The notes beneath the pieces are model-generated. The model saw only the letters and a list, made by a program, of their open reading frames with translations, ran no database searches and was not told the origin of the DNA. Of a DNA stretch of 64,000 nt, positions 9,984 through 19,025 are shown piece after piece. The DNA is from Candidatus Peregrinibacteria bacterium GW2011_GWF2_38_29. Lineage in GTDB: Bacteria; Patescibacteriota; Gracilibacteria; UBA1369; UBA12463. Positions within the stretch are counted from its first letter, which is position 1. Every line of letters begins with the position of its first letter. The translations under genes were made by a program, and so were the position numbers. Location: assembly GCA_000992695.1 (NCBI GenBank), contig LBUS01000001.1:1-64000 (forward strand), read 5' to 3'.

Positions 9984-10976
9984 TTATTTCACCCACAATC
10001 TATCATACGCCTCCCATTCCTTATCACTCGTCTCCTTATTTAAATAAATCGCGACTCCCAAAAATGAGTTCACTTTGCTTCTTGAGTTATTAAGCCCGTT
10101 TATAACTCCGACTAGTCCATTTTCAATATTTTCCACTTCAGGATAAAAGCTTTTTACGCCATTTAAATCCGTTCCTTTTTCATATGACGGCAATCCGATT
10201 AATATTTTTTTGTTATCCGGAATTTCACGCGTTAACCAAATAGTTTCATTTTTTATAAAATATTTATAAACCCACGGACTCTTTATTCCGTTTTCATAAG
10301 CCATAACCGCAATCTGATCGGCATATACCGCAACTTTATTATAAATATCTTCACTCAAAGGTGAAGCTGTTTTCATCCAAAGCTGATAAATATATTTCAC
10401 CGGTGTTGGCATCATCTCCGGCAATGCAACTGATAAGATTTTGCCCTTATTCATGCTATGCCTTGTACTTTCAAGAAGGCTCAAAAAATCCGAATCATTT
10501 TCATAAACCGGCTCAATGTCAAAATGAATCCCATCAAAACCAACCTCATCCATTAAAAACTTTGTTGTTTTTACAATATTCAATCTTATCTCCGGCTGCG
10601 ATATATCCAGCCTAATTCTCCTTTGTCCAACCCATGCTAAATATTTAATCTTATCTCCATAAACGCGCGCTGTTTTCAAAAATTCATTTGCGCGAATGAA
10701 TCTCTCGCCCGTTATCTTCCCGTCACTTTCAAATGGGCCTGTGTGTACAAAAACGTACTTTATCCTGTGCGCTCCTAACTTGTTTACCAAATCCCCTATT
10801 TCGCCAACTGACTTTTGTTTTTCAACCCATTCATGTTCAAGCCAAATCGCATTTTCCCCAATGTTAAAAGATTTGCCCGGTAAGTTTTTCTGTGGACCTA
10901 CGGCGACGTACCAAATCGGAAATATAACTATAAAAATAAGAGCTACTCCCAATATTATTTTTTGATATTTTTTCAT
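9984..10976 (-). CDS. GH18-like TIM-barrel glycoside hydrolase, membrane-anchored
   Basis: N-terminal TM; FDGIHFDIEPV resembles the GH18 DGxDxDxE motif; QIAVMAYENG. Confidence 0.6.
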   Translation of the reverse strand: MKKYQKIILGVALIFIVIFPIWYVAVGPQKNLPGKSFNIGENAIWLEHEWVEKQKSVGEIGDLVNKLGAHRIKYVFVHTGPFESDGKITGERFIRANEFLKTARVYGDKIKYLAWVGQRRIRLDISQPEIRLNIVKTTKFLMDEVGFDGIHFDIEPVYENDSDFLSLLESTRHSMNKGKILSVALPEMMPTPVKYIYQLWMKTASPLSEDIYNKVAVYADQIAVMAYENGIKSPWVYKYFIKNETIWLTREIPDNKKILIGLPSYEKGTDLNGVKSFYPEVENIENGLVGVINGLNNSRSKVNSFLGVAIYLNKETSDKEWEAYDRLWVK

Positions 10977-13165
10977 TTTCCTTCAATAAATTCTTTAATT
11001 GCCATAAACCACTCACTTAATTCGGATTGTTTAATCGGATCATTTGGTCTGAAATAATTTTCAGATTTTATAACTCCCGCTATATATGCAAAATTTACAT
11101 ATCTTGGATACCACCACGCATAATAAGCTCTACCGGAAACATCTTTATATGGCGTTGTTTGAGCATAAACAGCGCCTTCGCCTCCGAGCTCCTTCTGTAG
11201 TGCCGCGCGCTCTTTCCATTTAAGCATACCGGCGGAATTAAGCAAAATTCTAAGTGCATGTATGCGCGTTATTTTTTCGTCAGGTTTAAATTTGCTTTGA
11301 AAATCATCCCCAAATCCATCTAAAAATCCAAGCATAGTCATCTCTGTTATTTCTTTATAAAACTGCTGAGACGCAGGTATATCGGGATAAAGAATTATTT
11401 CCGGACCAAGTTTTATGCCTTTAAATTTCGTCCTTGCCATGAATGTAAAAAAGCAAAGCTCAAGATTATTTTTACAGTTATCAAGGAAAGTTTTATTAAA
11501 CCTTTCCAGATCAAAATTGTTCATAGCTTGATATACAATTTGAGCCCTTGTCACATAATCAGAGGCTAAAGGATTTGTGTATTTCAATTTTCCGCTCCAT
11601 CCCGACTTGCCTAAAATAATATAAACTGCGCCCTCTTTTCCGCCAAAATTATATGCGTTTGGAGCTCCAACAATAAGATCCGGATATCCGTCTTTGTTCA
11701 AATCCGCAGTTAAAACGCTTGAGCCAAACCAGTCATTTGGATTCTCGCCTTCGACTACCAATGTCGGCATTTTTTCCGACATATTAATTTTTTCTTTATT
11801 CTTTATCGACTGACTTGAGTACACATAAACATAACCAGAGCTATCTTTGCCAAATTTTTTAATACCCGGCGCACCTATAATAAAATCTTTCTTTGAGTCT
11901 CCATTTAAGTCATCGATATGCACCGCCGCACCAAAAATATCCGACTCATCATTGTCTCCAAAAATCCGCAGAGAGTTCGTGAATTTTTGATTTCGACTAG
12001 TCAAATTTTTATCGCCATAAAATATATGCGCTTTTCCTGTTTTATCCTCTGATTGATACATGAAAGACCCTGCCGCAATATCGTCAATTCCGTCTCCATT
12101 TATATCATTCGCATATAAACTAAATCCAAGCCAGTTTCGCATCGCCTCGCCTCCAATCACAACGTCAGGACTAAATACTCTTATCGGATACTGTTTATAA
12201 ATCGTAAGGTCCGATGGGTTTTGCCCAAAAAATATATAAGCTTTACCGGTTTCTTTTCTTACGCCAGCAGAGCTCAAATATGCGCCAACTATAATGTCCG
12301 GTCTTTTATCTCCGTTTATATCGCCGTGCGTTATACTTGCGCCAAATCTATCAAACCCTTTCTCTCCATAGATAGTCATTGCCGGCGGATTCTTCTTGAA
12401 GTCATAAATAAATTGATATGCCGGATATCTGTATCCAAATACAACATAAACTTTACCACTCCTGGATTTGCCTGACTCGCTTGCGCTTGGCGCTCCAATT
12501 ATCAAGTCCGACATTCCATCTGCGTTTAAATCCGTCATATCAAGAGCAAATCCGAAATTTTCATTCAATTCCGCTGTTCGAAAAGCTATGTCTGCAGAAT
12601 CTTTTGAAAGGTCGATCATCTCAGGAAACTCCTTATTCATCTTTCCAAGAAACATATAAACCTCATCCCCTCCTGCAGACCCAATCGCCAAATCATCAAC
12701 ACTATCCCCATTGAAATCGCCAAATGAAACCGATGCTCCAAGTTGGTTATTTGCTGACTCTCCTCGAATTTCTATATTTGTTTGAAACTTGTTACTCGCA
12801 TATACGTCGAAGCCTTTTTTGCCAAAAAATACTTTCACTCGTCCAATGTTTTTTCTATCCTTATCTGAAAAATATGGTGATCCAATTGCAATATCGTCAA
12901 TCATGTCTCCATTCAAATCCCCTTTTGCAATCGCTGACCCCGTCTGTTCTCTGGAAGAGTCTCCGCGAATTATTATTGTCCCGTTTTCTTCGCCAACTTT
13001 ATACTCCATGTAATTTTTTAATTCGCCTGCAGCCTCTGCTCTTTGGGCTTTAAAAACTGCAAAAAAATTGGAGTTAAATATTAATAAAAATACTACGAAA
13101 AAAATCGTTGCCGACTGCAAAAATTTTATCGCTTTTTTAATATTTTTTATCGCATCTGTTTTCAT
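10973..13165 (-). CDS. Secreted FG-GAP/integrin-alpha-like repeat protein with C-terminal SLH-like region
   Basis: Repeated DLNGD.IDDIAIGSP blocks; C-terminus with SLH-like spacing (KPDEKITRIHALRILL, RPNDPIKQSELSEWFMA); start moved to MKTDAIKN. Confidence 0.8.
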   Translation of the reverse strand: MKTDAIKNIKKAIKFLQSATIFFVVFLLIFNSNFFAVFKAQRAEAAGELKNYMEYKVGEENGTIIIRGDSSREQTGSAIAKGDLNGDMIDDIAIGSPYFSDKDRKNIGRVKVFFGKKGFDVYASNKFQTNIEIRGESANNQLGASVSFGDFNGDSVDDLAIGSAGGDEVYMFLGKMNKEFPEMIDLSKDSADIAFRTAELNENFGFALDMTDLNADGMSDLIIGAPSASESGKSRSGKVYVVFGYRYPAYQFIYDFKKNPPAMTIYGEKGFDRFGASITHGDINGDKRPDIIVGAYLSSAGVRKETGKAYIFFGQNPSDLTIYKQYPIRVFSPDVVIGGEAMRNWLGFSLYANDINGDGIDDIAAGSFMYQSEDKTGKAHIFYGDKNLTSRNQKFTNSLRIFGDNDESDIFGAAVHIDDLNGDSKKDFIIGAPGIKKFGKDSSGYVYVYSSQSIKNKEKINMSEKMPTLVVEGENPNDWFGSSVLTADLNKDGYPDLIVGAPNAYNFGGKEGAVYIILGKSGWSGKLKYTNPLASDYVTRAQIVYQAMNNFDLERFNKTFLDNCKNNLELCFFTFMARTKFKGIKLGPEIILYPDIPASQQFYKEITEMTMLGFLDGFGDDFQSKFKPDEKITRIHALRILLNSAGMLKWKERAALQKELGGEGAVYAQTTPYKDVSGRAYYAWWYPRYVNFAYIAGVIKSENYFRPNDPIKQSELSEWFMAIKEFIEGK

Positions 13166-13267
13166 CTTATTAATTATGATTAGCCATGGGATCAAAGTCA
13201 AAGAGTTAGATGGGCTCAAAAATAATTAAAAACTAGACAAAAGAGTAGAAATGTAATAGTCTCCATG

Positions 13268-13318
13268 TAGACATGTCTATAGACAGGGAGTAGACAACTC
13301 CAAAAATGTCTATAGACA
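13268..13318. promoter_or_regulatory. Palindromic TGTCTATAGACA operator-like sites upstream of the 13339 gene
   Basis: TAGACATGTCTA 13268-13279, TGTCTATAGACA 13274-13285 and 13307-13318, plus extra TAGACA half sites. Confidence 0.6.
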
Positions 13319-13338
13319 GAATATAGACAACCTATACA

Positions 13339-14049
13339 ATGGCAACATACAAAATGTCTACATATACAATTGACCGCAAAAGCGCTTCCAGACTGCTCAA
13401 AGTGACCATGAGAACAGTAGACAGATATATTAAGTCAAAACATATTTCTTCCAAGGTTATAAATGGCAGAGTTTGGCTTAATAAAGATCAAATCATTGAT
13501 TTTAGAGATAGACAGCGTGTCAAGGGTGTTTTGTCTATAGACAATTATGTAGACAATGTAGACAGTCGAGTAGACAAGCGTGCAAGAACACCTGGTAAGG
13601 TGGTTGATGAAAGTGGGCATACTGTAAATGAAAATCGAGTAGACAGCGATGTCGACAATATAGACAATGACAATAATTTTACTGGAACAGTAAAATCGCG
13701 CGGAAAAATAATGGATGAAAGCGCGAATAATGTTTATAAAGATTTATATGAAAAACTTTTGGAAGAATTTGACGAGAAACAAGTGCAGTTGGAAATGGCA
13801 AATTATAGGGTAGGGAAGTTGGAATCACAATTAAAATATAGCGTTCCGCTCATAGAATACAGGAAAAAGACCGCTTTGCTTCTTACGAGCGGAGAGAACT
13901 TCAAAAAACAGCTTGAGAACGAAAAAAAAGATAAACTTAGGGTTTATACCCAGTTCAGGACTGAACGCCTTAATAAACGCATTTATTTGATTTTGGCGGT
14001 TGCTTTGATACTTTTACAGCCTCTTTGGCTCCTTTTTCTGTATTTTTAA
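13339..14049 (+). CDS. HTH (excisionase/MerR-like) protein with coiled coil and C-terminal TM helix
   Basis: DRKSASRLLKVTMRTVDRYIKSKHISSKVINGRVWLNKDQIIDF HTH; C-terminal IYLILAVALILLQPLWLLFLYF. Confidence 0.75.
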   Translation: MATYKMSTYTIDRKSASRLLKVTMRTVDRYIKSKHISSKVINGRVWLNKDQIIDFRDRQRVKGVLSIDNYVDNVDSRVDKRARTPGKVVDESGHTVNENRVDSDVDNIDNDNNFTGTVKSRGKIMDESANNVYKDLYEKLLEEFDEKQVQLEMANYRVGKLESQLKYSVPLIEYRKKTALLLTSGENFKKQLENEKKDKLRVYTQFRTERLNKRIYLILAVALILLQPLWLLFLYF

Positions 14050-14085
14050 ACCGCAAATTGATTTTTAAAACCTTTTTGTAAATTG

Positions 14086-14235
14086 GAAGAATTTTTGTAT
14101 CCCGTTTTCAGGTACGCTTGATGCCACCACCGATGACATCTTCGCTAGCGTTACGACCGAACTCGTTTGCTTATAGCAAACACCTTGGCCGTTCGGTCTT
14201 CACGACTACCTTCAAACGGTCTCCAAAAATTCTTC
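14086..14235 (+). repeat. Structured dispersed element family SE-1, copy 1
   Basis: Outer stem GAAGAATTTTTG/CAAAAATTCTTC and CCGTTT/AAACGG; inner GACCGAAC/GTTCGGTC and GTTTGC/GCAAAC; shared junctions CGCTTGAT, TTCGCTAGCGTT, CACGAC. Confidence 0.75.
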
Positions 14236-14302
14236 AAAAAATCTCCGAAAATGCTTCCAATAATTAACCAGGAACTTTTTAGAATTATTTGTGATTTAAA
14301 AA

Positions 14303-14926
14303 TTACAACTTCTCAATTTCTACAGATTTTTGCTTTTCGATGGTTAATGAAGACTGCGGTTGGAATTCTTTTAATTTGGAAATAAACCCGGCGGGTTGGT
14401 TGAGGGCTTTGAATAAAACGTCTGAATTTCCAATGGCATTCAAAGTATAAGGTTTATTCAAAATAACACTATTCACCATCATTTGGCCGTTTGGGAGCTT
14501 GTCAAAACCGGTTGTTTGATTGGTAAGCCTTATGCCATTTATGCTTATTGCTTCGGCACCACTGCCATAAAGTTCGTTCACAAGATCAATCGTCCAAGAG
14601 ATGCTAATTTCGCCGTCTACAATGATTTTTATGCCTTGGCCATATATTTTTTTATCGCCACTAAGTAATCTATTCTTTGCAATTTCGGCTTCTATAGCCT
14701 TTAAAACAGATGTTCTGTCTTTATTTGTTTCCAAAACCTCTTCAAGTCTTGTGATTTCAGATTTTAAACTTTTATCAGTCGTTTTTAATATTTGGACTTC
14801 GCGAAAAATATTAATGCTTGAATCACGATTAAAAACTGCGGATACATTTTTGAACGAACGAGCCTGAACCACTATCAGCGTTCCGAGCAAAAGCCCAATT
14901 ATGATTATTGTTACTTTTCTTTTCAT
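14303..14926 (-). CDS. DUF881-family protein
   Basis: N-terminal TM, coiled coil, GQGIKIIVDGEIS...LVNELYGSGAEAISINGIRLT. Confidence 0.75.
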   Translation of the reverse strand: MKRKVTIIIIGLLLGTLIVVQARSFKNVSAVFNRDSSINIFREVQILKTTDKSLKSEITRLEEVLETNKDRTSVLKAIEAEIAKNRLLSGDKKIYGQGIKIIVDGEISISWTIDLVNELYGSGAEAISINGIRLTNQTTGFDKLPNGQMMVNSVILNKPYTLNAIGNSDVLFKALNQPAGFISKLKEFQPQSSLTIEKQKSVEIEKL

Positions 14927-15642
14927 TATGGAGAAGCGGTTATATATTTGATCCTAAAATCACCCGAATATATCGGGATGCTTAACAGTTGTTTTGCTAA
15001 AATTACAAATTGAATTTCTTGATTTGCAATTCGTATTTTTAAATCCGTTAATGTATATGAGTCTTGTAATCTGGCATCTATAAGCCTCGAATCAACAATT
15101 GCGGTTATAGAAATTGGCGGAACCATATAAATATTATTTACCAAAATATTATTTCCGGCAGAAGAAATTGGCGTTGTTGCGATTATTCTTTGGCCATTAA
15201 TCGCCACTGCTTCGGCACGATTTGCAAAAAGAAGATTAACGATATCGCGCAAATCCGATGCTTTAACAAAATTTTTGTCGGATGAATATGTCATATCTCG
15301 TGAGACGTTTTCTGCATCATCAAGCGTTATTTCGATACCACTACCTGAAATTTCACTAAGTCCGATTTTATTCTTAAGATTCTCAAGATCGCTTAATTTT
15401 GCCTTATTTATTATGTCCTCATTTTGCTTCTGAACGTTTTCAATATCTTTATATAAAGAGGCGATTTTGGCTTGATATAGCGATTGCTCGTTGACATAGT
15501 CTTTAATCAAATCCTGTCTGACTTCCAACAAATCAGTCGGATAAAGGCTTCCAATCGGCGCGTTTGTCGTCAAATGAGCGGCTAAAAATATGCCGATCAA
15601 AATGCCGATTACAACGAAGGTAATAATTAATGCTTTTTTCAT
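14926..15642 (-). CDS. DUF881-family protein (paralog of the adjacent gene)
   Basis: SGSGIEITLDDAEN...LRDIVNLLFANRAEAVAINGQRI; start moved to MKKALIITF. Confidence 0.75.
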   Translation of the reverse strand: MKKALIITFVVIGILIGIFLAAHLTTNAPIGSLYPTDLLEVRQDLIKDYVNEQSLYQAKIASLYKDIENVQKQNEDIINKAKLSDLENLKNKIGLSEISGSGIEITLDDAENVSRDMTYSSDKNFVKASDLRDIVNLLFANRAEAVAINGQRIIATTPISSAGNNILVNNIYMVPPISITAIVDSRLIDARLQDSYTLTDLKIRIANQEIQFVILAKQLLSIPIYSGDFRIKYITASP

Positions 15643-15691
15643 TACTGAATGATTATAAGATATAAACCCAAAAATCAAAAGTGACCGGCAA

Positions 15692-15760
15692 TGGTGGACC
15701 CAAAGGGAGTTGAACCCTTCGAGGAAAGTTCTTAGTTTCCCTCGGTTACCCACTGAGCCC
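15692..15760 (-). tRNA. Atypical tRNA-like locus (normal T-arm and CCA, no standard cloverleaf), possible degenerate tRNA
   Basis: Minus strand GGGCTCA...AAGGGTTCAACTCCCTTTGGGTCCACCA; GGGCTCA/TGGGTCC can pair with wobbles; D-arm absent or aberrant; flanked by CCGGCAA/TTGCCGG. Confidence 0.35.
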
Positions 15761-15902
15761 TTTCGTTGCCGGTCGATGCATATTAAATCATATCGAGATT
15801 AAATTTCTCTAAACGAGACTTAACAAATTCATAAACAAATTGACCTCTGTTGTTTTTACTTTTATAATGGCTTTAGTTCTTAGTTTCCCTCTGTACTACT
15901 GT

Positions 15903-15936
15903 AAAAATCCTCGTCAGTCTTGGCGGGGATTTTTTG
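15903..15936 (+). terminator. Terminator-like hairpin in the murI leader
   Basis: AAAAATCCTCGTCAGTCTTGGCGGGGATTTTTT. Confidence 0.5.
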
Positions 15937-15982
15937 ATATTTTAGAGTTCGCATAATTTGCTTTTTGGCTTATAATAGTCGC

Positions 15983-16786
15983 ATGATTGGAATTTTTGAT
16001 TCCGGAGTCGGCGGGTTGACCGTGATGAAGGAAATAATAAAGGTTTTGCCCGAATATGATTATTTGTATCTTGGCGATACGGCGCGTGTGCCTTATGGAA
16101 ATAGATCGCGCGAGGTTGTGATGAAGTTTTCGGAAGAGGCAATCGAGTGGATGTTCAAGCGTGGAGCAAAACTTGTTATTGTGGCTTGTAACACAGCTTC
16201 CGCGTTTGCGCTTCGTCATTTGCAAGATAAATATTTGGTTGAAAGGGGAGTGAAGGATAAGAAAATTTTGGGCGTGATCAGACCGACTGTTGAAGCGGTT
16301 ATAAAAATGAAGTTTGATAGAGCCGGAGTTGTTGGAACGCGCGGAACTATCAATTCAAAAGCGTACGATAAAGAGTTTGAAAAACTTGGACATAATATAA
16401 AAATTTGCTCTGCGGCATGCCCGCTTCTTGTACCTTTGATTGAAGAAAATTGGTATAAAAAACCGGAGGCAATTATGATTTTAAAAAAATACTTGAAAGA
16501 CTTAAAAGACTGCAATGTAAAAGCTTTGATTTTGGGATGCACGCATTATCCGCTGATGATGAAAGATTTTAAAAGAATCATGGGAAAACGCGTGAAAATT
16601 GTATCTTCGGCGGAGGAAACGGCAAAAAGTCTTGTTGATTATTTGAAGCGTCATCCGGAAATTGAAAAATTGCTTAAAAAAGGCAAAAAAAGAGAATTTT
16701 GTGTGACTGATAGTCCGGATTCCTTCAGATGTTTTGCAGAACATTTGATGGGGAAAATAAACAAAGTTGAGCACGTTGAATTATGA
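15983..16786 (+). CDS. murI: Glutamate racemase
   Basis: IGIFDSGVGGLTVMKEI, YLGDTARVPYG, VIVACNTASA, LILGCTHYPL; start moved to MIGIFDSG. Confidence 0.95.
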   Translation: MIGIFDSGVGGLTVMKEIIKVLPEYDYLYLGDTARVPYGNRSREVVMKFSEEAIEWMFKRGAKLVIVACNTASAFALRHLQDKYLVERGVKDKKILGVIRPTVEAVIKMKFDRAGVVGTRGTINSKAYDKEFEKLGHNIKICSAACPLLVPLIEENWYKKPEAIMILKKYLKDLKDCNVKALILGCTHYPLMMKDFKRIMGKRVKIVSSAEETAKSLVDYLKRHPEIEKLLKKGKKREFCVTDSPDSFRCFAEHLMGKINKVEHVEL

Positions 16787-17937
16787 AAAAAATCCTCACT
16801 TTATTGGCGGTCGCTCTATGCGCTGTTCTCTCGAGTTTTTATTTCGACAACGCATCTTCTCAGGTTTTTCACTCTTTAAGGCTTAAAACACTGCTTTTTG
16901 AGCCAAGTGTTATATTTTTTACGGCTCTTGGCATATTTGGAATCGCCGGACTCATTATTTTGTTTTTGGTTTTGAAAAAACGATATGAAATCTTGATTTT
17001 GGCAATTATTTCTTTATGTTCCGGTCTTGTTTTTGGATATGTTTTGAAATTAATTTTTCAGGTTCCTCGTCCGGAATTTGATGTGCGTGGACTGATTCTG
17101 GCTCGTGGATATTCATTTCCGAGCATGCATGCAATAGGCGCGATTGCGGTTTTGCCTTTTATTCCAATGGTTACGAAAAATAATTTTTTGCGCATCGTTT
17201 TAGCGATAGTTTTTATACTTGTGCCTTTGAGCAGGCTTTATTTGGGCGTTCACAGATTAAGCGATGTTGTTTTTGGCTCTGTCGTTGGCCTTTTTGTCGG
17301 ACTTTATATCATTGCACTTGAAAAAGAATATAAATTCACGCGAATTGTTGTTAAAAAAATAAAAGAAGATCTTGAAGTGAGACGACAAATTTTGCACTTT
17401 GCTGTTGGATTTTTAATTGCGGGAATGGTTTTTTATAATTTTTTGGATTGGAAAATATTTACGGCAATTTTGGCTTTTGGAATAGGATTTTCGCTGTTTT
17501 TGAAATATGTAAAAATTCCGATTTTTCATGCGTTTCATTGCATGTTTGATCGTGAATGCGACATAAAGAAATTCCCGGGCAGGGGACTTATATTTATGTT
17601 TGCCGGAAGTTTTGCAGCATATATGCTATTCCCAAAAAATATCGCGATTGCCTCCATTCTAACGCTTGCAATAGGGGACAGCCTAACCAATATTTTCGGA
17701 AAATATTGCGGAAAAATCGTTTCACCTTTTGATAAAAGTAAAAATATTGAAGGAACAATTATTGCGTTTTTTATAACTGCGCTGGGAATAATAAAGTTTG
17801 TGAGCTTTCAACAGGCGATTGTCGCAACTTTACTTGCCATGCTGATTGAAATGGTGCCGATCCGCGTTTGGAAAATCAAAATCGATGACAATCTTTTGAT
17901 ACCGATTGTGGCGGGTACGATTATGAGCTTGCTGTGA
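16783..17937 (+). CDS. PAP2 phosphatase fused to dolichol-kinase/CTP-transferase-like membrane domain
   Basis: KLIFQVPRP, YSFPSMHA, SRLYLGVHRLSD PAP2 motifs; C-terminal RRQILHFAVGF ... FPGRGLIFMF ... LAIGDSLTNIFGKYCGK. Confidence 0.75.
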   Translation: MKKILTLLAVALCAVLSSFYFDNASSQVFHSLRLKTLLFEPSVIFFTALGIFGIAGLIILFLVLKKRYEILILAIISLCSGLVFGYVLKLIFQVPRPEFDVRGLILARGYSFPSMHAIGAIAVLPFIPMVTKNNFLRIVLAIVFILVPLSRLYLGVHRLSDVVFGSVVGLFVGLYIIALEKEYKFTRIVVKKIKEDLEVRRQILHFAVGFLIAGMVFYNFLDWKIFTAILAFGIGFSLFLKYVKIPIFHAFHCMFDRECDIKKFPGRGLIFMFAGSFAAYMLFPKNIAIASILTLAIGDSLTNIFGKYCGKIVSPFDKSKNIEGTIIAFFITALGIIKFVSFQQAIVATLLAMLIEMVPIRVWKIKIDDNLLIPIVAGTIMSLL

Positions 17938-18621
17938 TTAGGCCTCTGATGAAGCTTCCGCTAAAGATCCTGATTCCGCTCCTGCTTCCAATTTTGCTCT
18001 TAAATCCGCTATCGTCGCATTATCGTCATAAGCATACCGCACATGAAATTTACCAGTTTTTACAGGTGCCCCTCTGCCGTCAAACCGCTCACAATCAACG
18101 ATCCCATCGATTAAGTAGAACATCACATATTCCTCAGACAAATCTAGTCTGTGAAGCTTTCTTTTAGCAAGCGTTGATAATTGTATTCCGTCTGCAAGCT
18201 CAACATTATTATCTAATGTTCCTGCAGGAGTTCCTGCTGGAGCCCCTGCTTCTTTGACTGGTTTCACGGCGGCTTCAGCGCTTGCCGCTGTTTTGCTTGT
18301 AAAGAAATGAACTTTATCCTTAATTCCTTCGTTTCCATCTACAAATGATTTAGCCCAATTAATTAATGTTTGAATGCTTGCATCCTTAGGCAATGCTTCA
18401 TATTGTTCCGCTCCCGGATCTTTGCATTTTACGCTTACTGAAAACCTAACATCATCGTCACTTATTTTAAGCCTGCGTATTCCAACTTCAATTTTAATCC
18501 CCGCCTCATCTTCTCCCAGCACATAGCTCATTTCCTCTTTATCGCCCAATAAATCAGCAAGTGGCATTTCTCTGGCACACGTTACGTCGTCAATGTTTTT
18601 AAAACTGGTCGCTTCTGACAT
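17938..18621 (-). CDS. Hypothetical protein
   Basis: ORF; likely start MSEATSFKNIDD. Confidence 0.55.
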   Translation of the reverse strand: MSEATSFKNIDDVTCAREMPLADLLGDKEEMSYVLGEDEAGIKIEVGIRRLKISDDDVRFSVSVKCKDPGAEQYEALPKDASIQTLINWAKSFVDGNEGIKDKVHFFTSKTAASAEAAVKPVKEAGAPAGTPAGTLDNNVELADGIQLSTLAKRKLHRLDLSEEYVMFYLIDGIVDCERFDGRGAPVKTGKFHVRYAYDDNATIADLRAKLEAGAESGSLAEASSEA

Positions 18622-18686
18622 AAAATTATTTGTTAATAAATAGGGGGTAATACTAAAACTCCTAATGTGTTTTTGCAAGCGGATTT

Positions 18687-19007
18687 TCACTCCCATCCTA
18701 TAACTCTTGCCACGCGCAAAGATATGGCGGTAGGCAATTCTGCCGTTACTTCGCATAAATGCTTTAGACGTGCGTGTGACGGCAATTTTGCCGTGTCACT
18801 GGCTACAACTTCTCCTTTATGATCGACGTTTGCGACAAAAACTTGAAATGCACCACCGGCAACCCTATTAACTATAAAAGCCTTTACACAATCGCCCGAT
18901 AACCTTGTAAAGGCATGAGATCTTCTAGATCCCATTAAACTAACAACCGGAATTGTATCAAAAACTCCTTTCGGTATTGCATCAAATTCGTCTGGCAGTC
19001 TTTCCAT
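18687..19007 (-). CDS. Hypothetical protein
   Basis: 106-aa ORF between genes. Confidence 0.5.
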   Translation of the reverse strand: MERLPDEFDAIPKGVFDTIPVVSLMGSRRSHAFTRLSGDCVKAFIVNRVAGGAFQVFVANVDHKGEVVASDTAKLPSHARLKHLCEVTAELPTAISLRVARVIGWE

Positions 19008-19025
19008 TGATGATGAGTTAGATTT

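Noticed and set aside
15692-15760. tmRNA 3' end (GGTTCAACTCCC...TCCACCA is tmRNA-like)
   Set aside because: No matching 5' domain or tag-peptide ORF ending in an ALAA-type sequence found within the expected distance; upstream DNA on that strand is murI coding
16783-17937. Alternative genetic code (TGA = Gly, as in Gracilibacteria)
   Set aside because: This gene ends with TGA right at the expected end, and long ORFs close normally under the standard bacterial code
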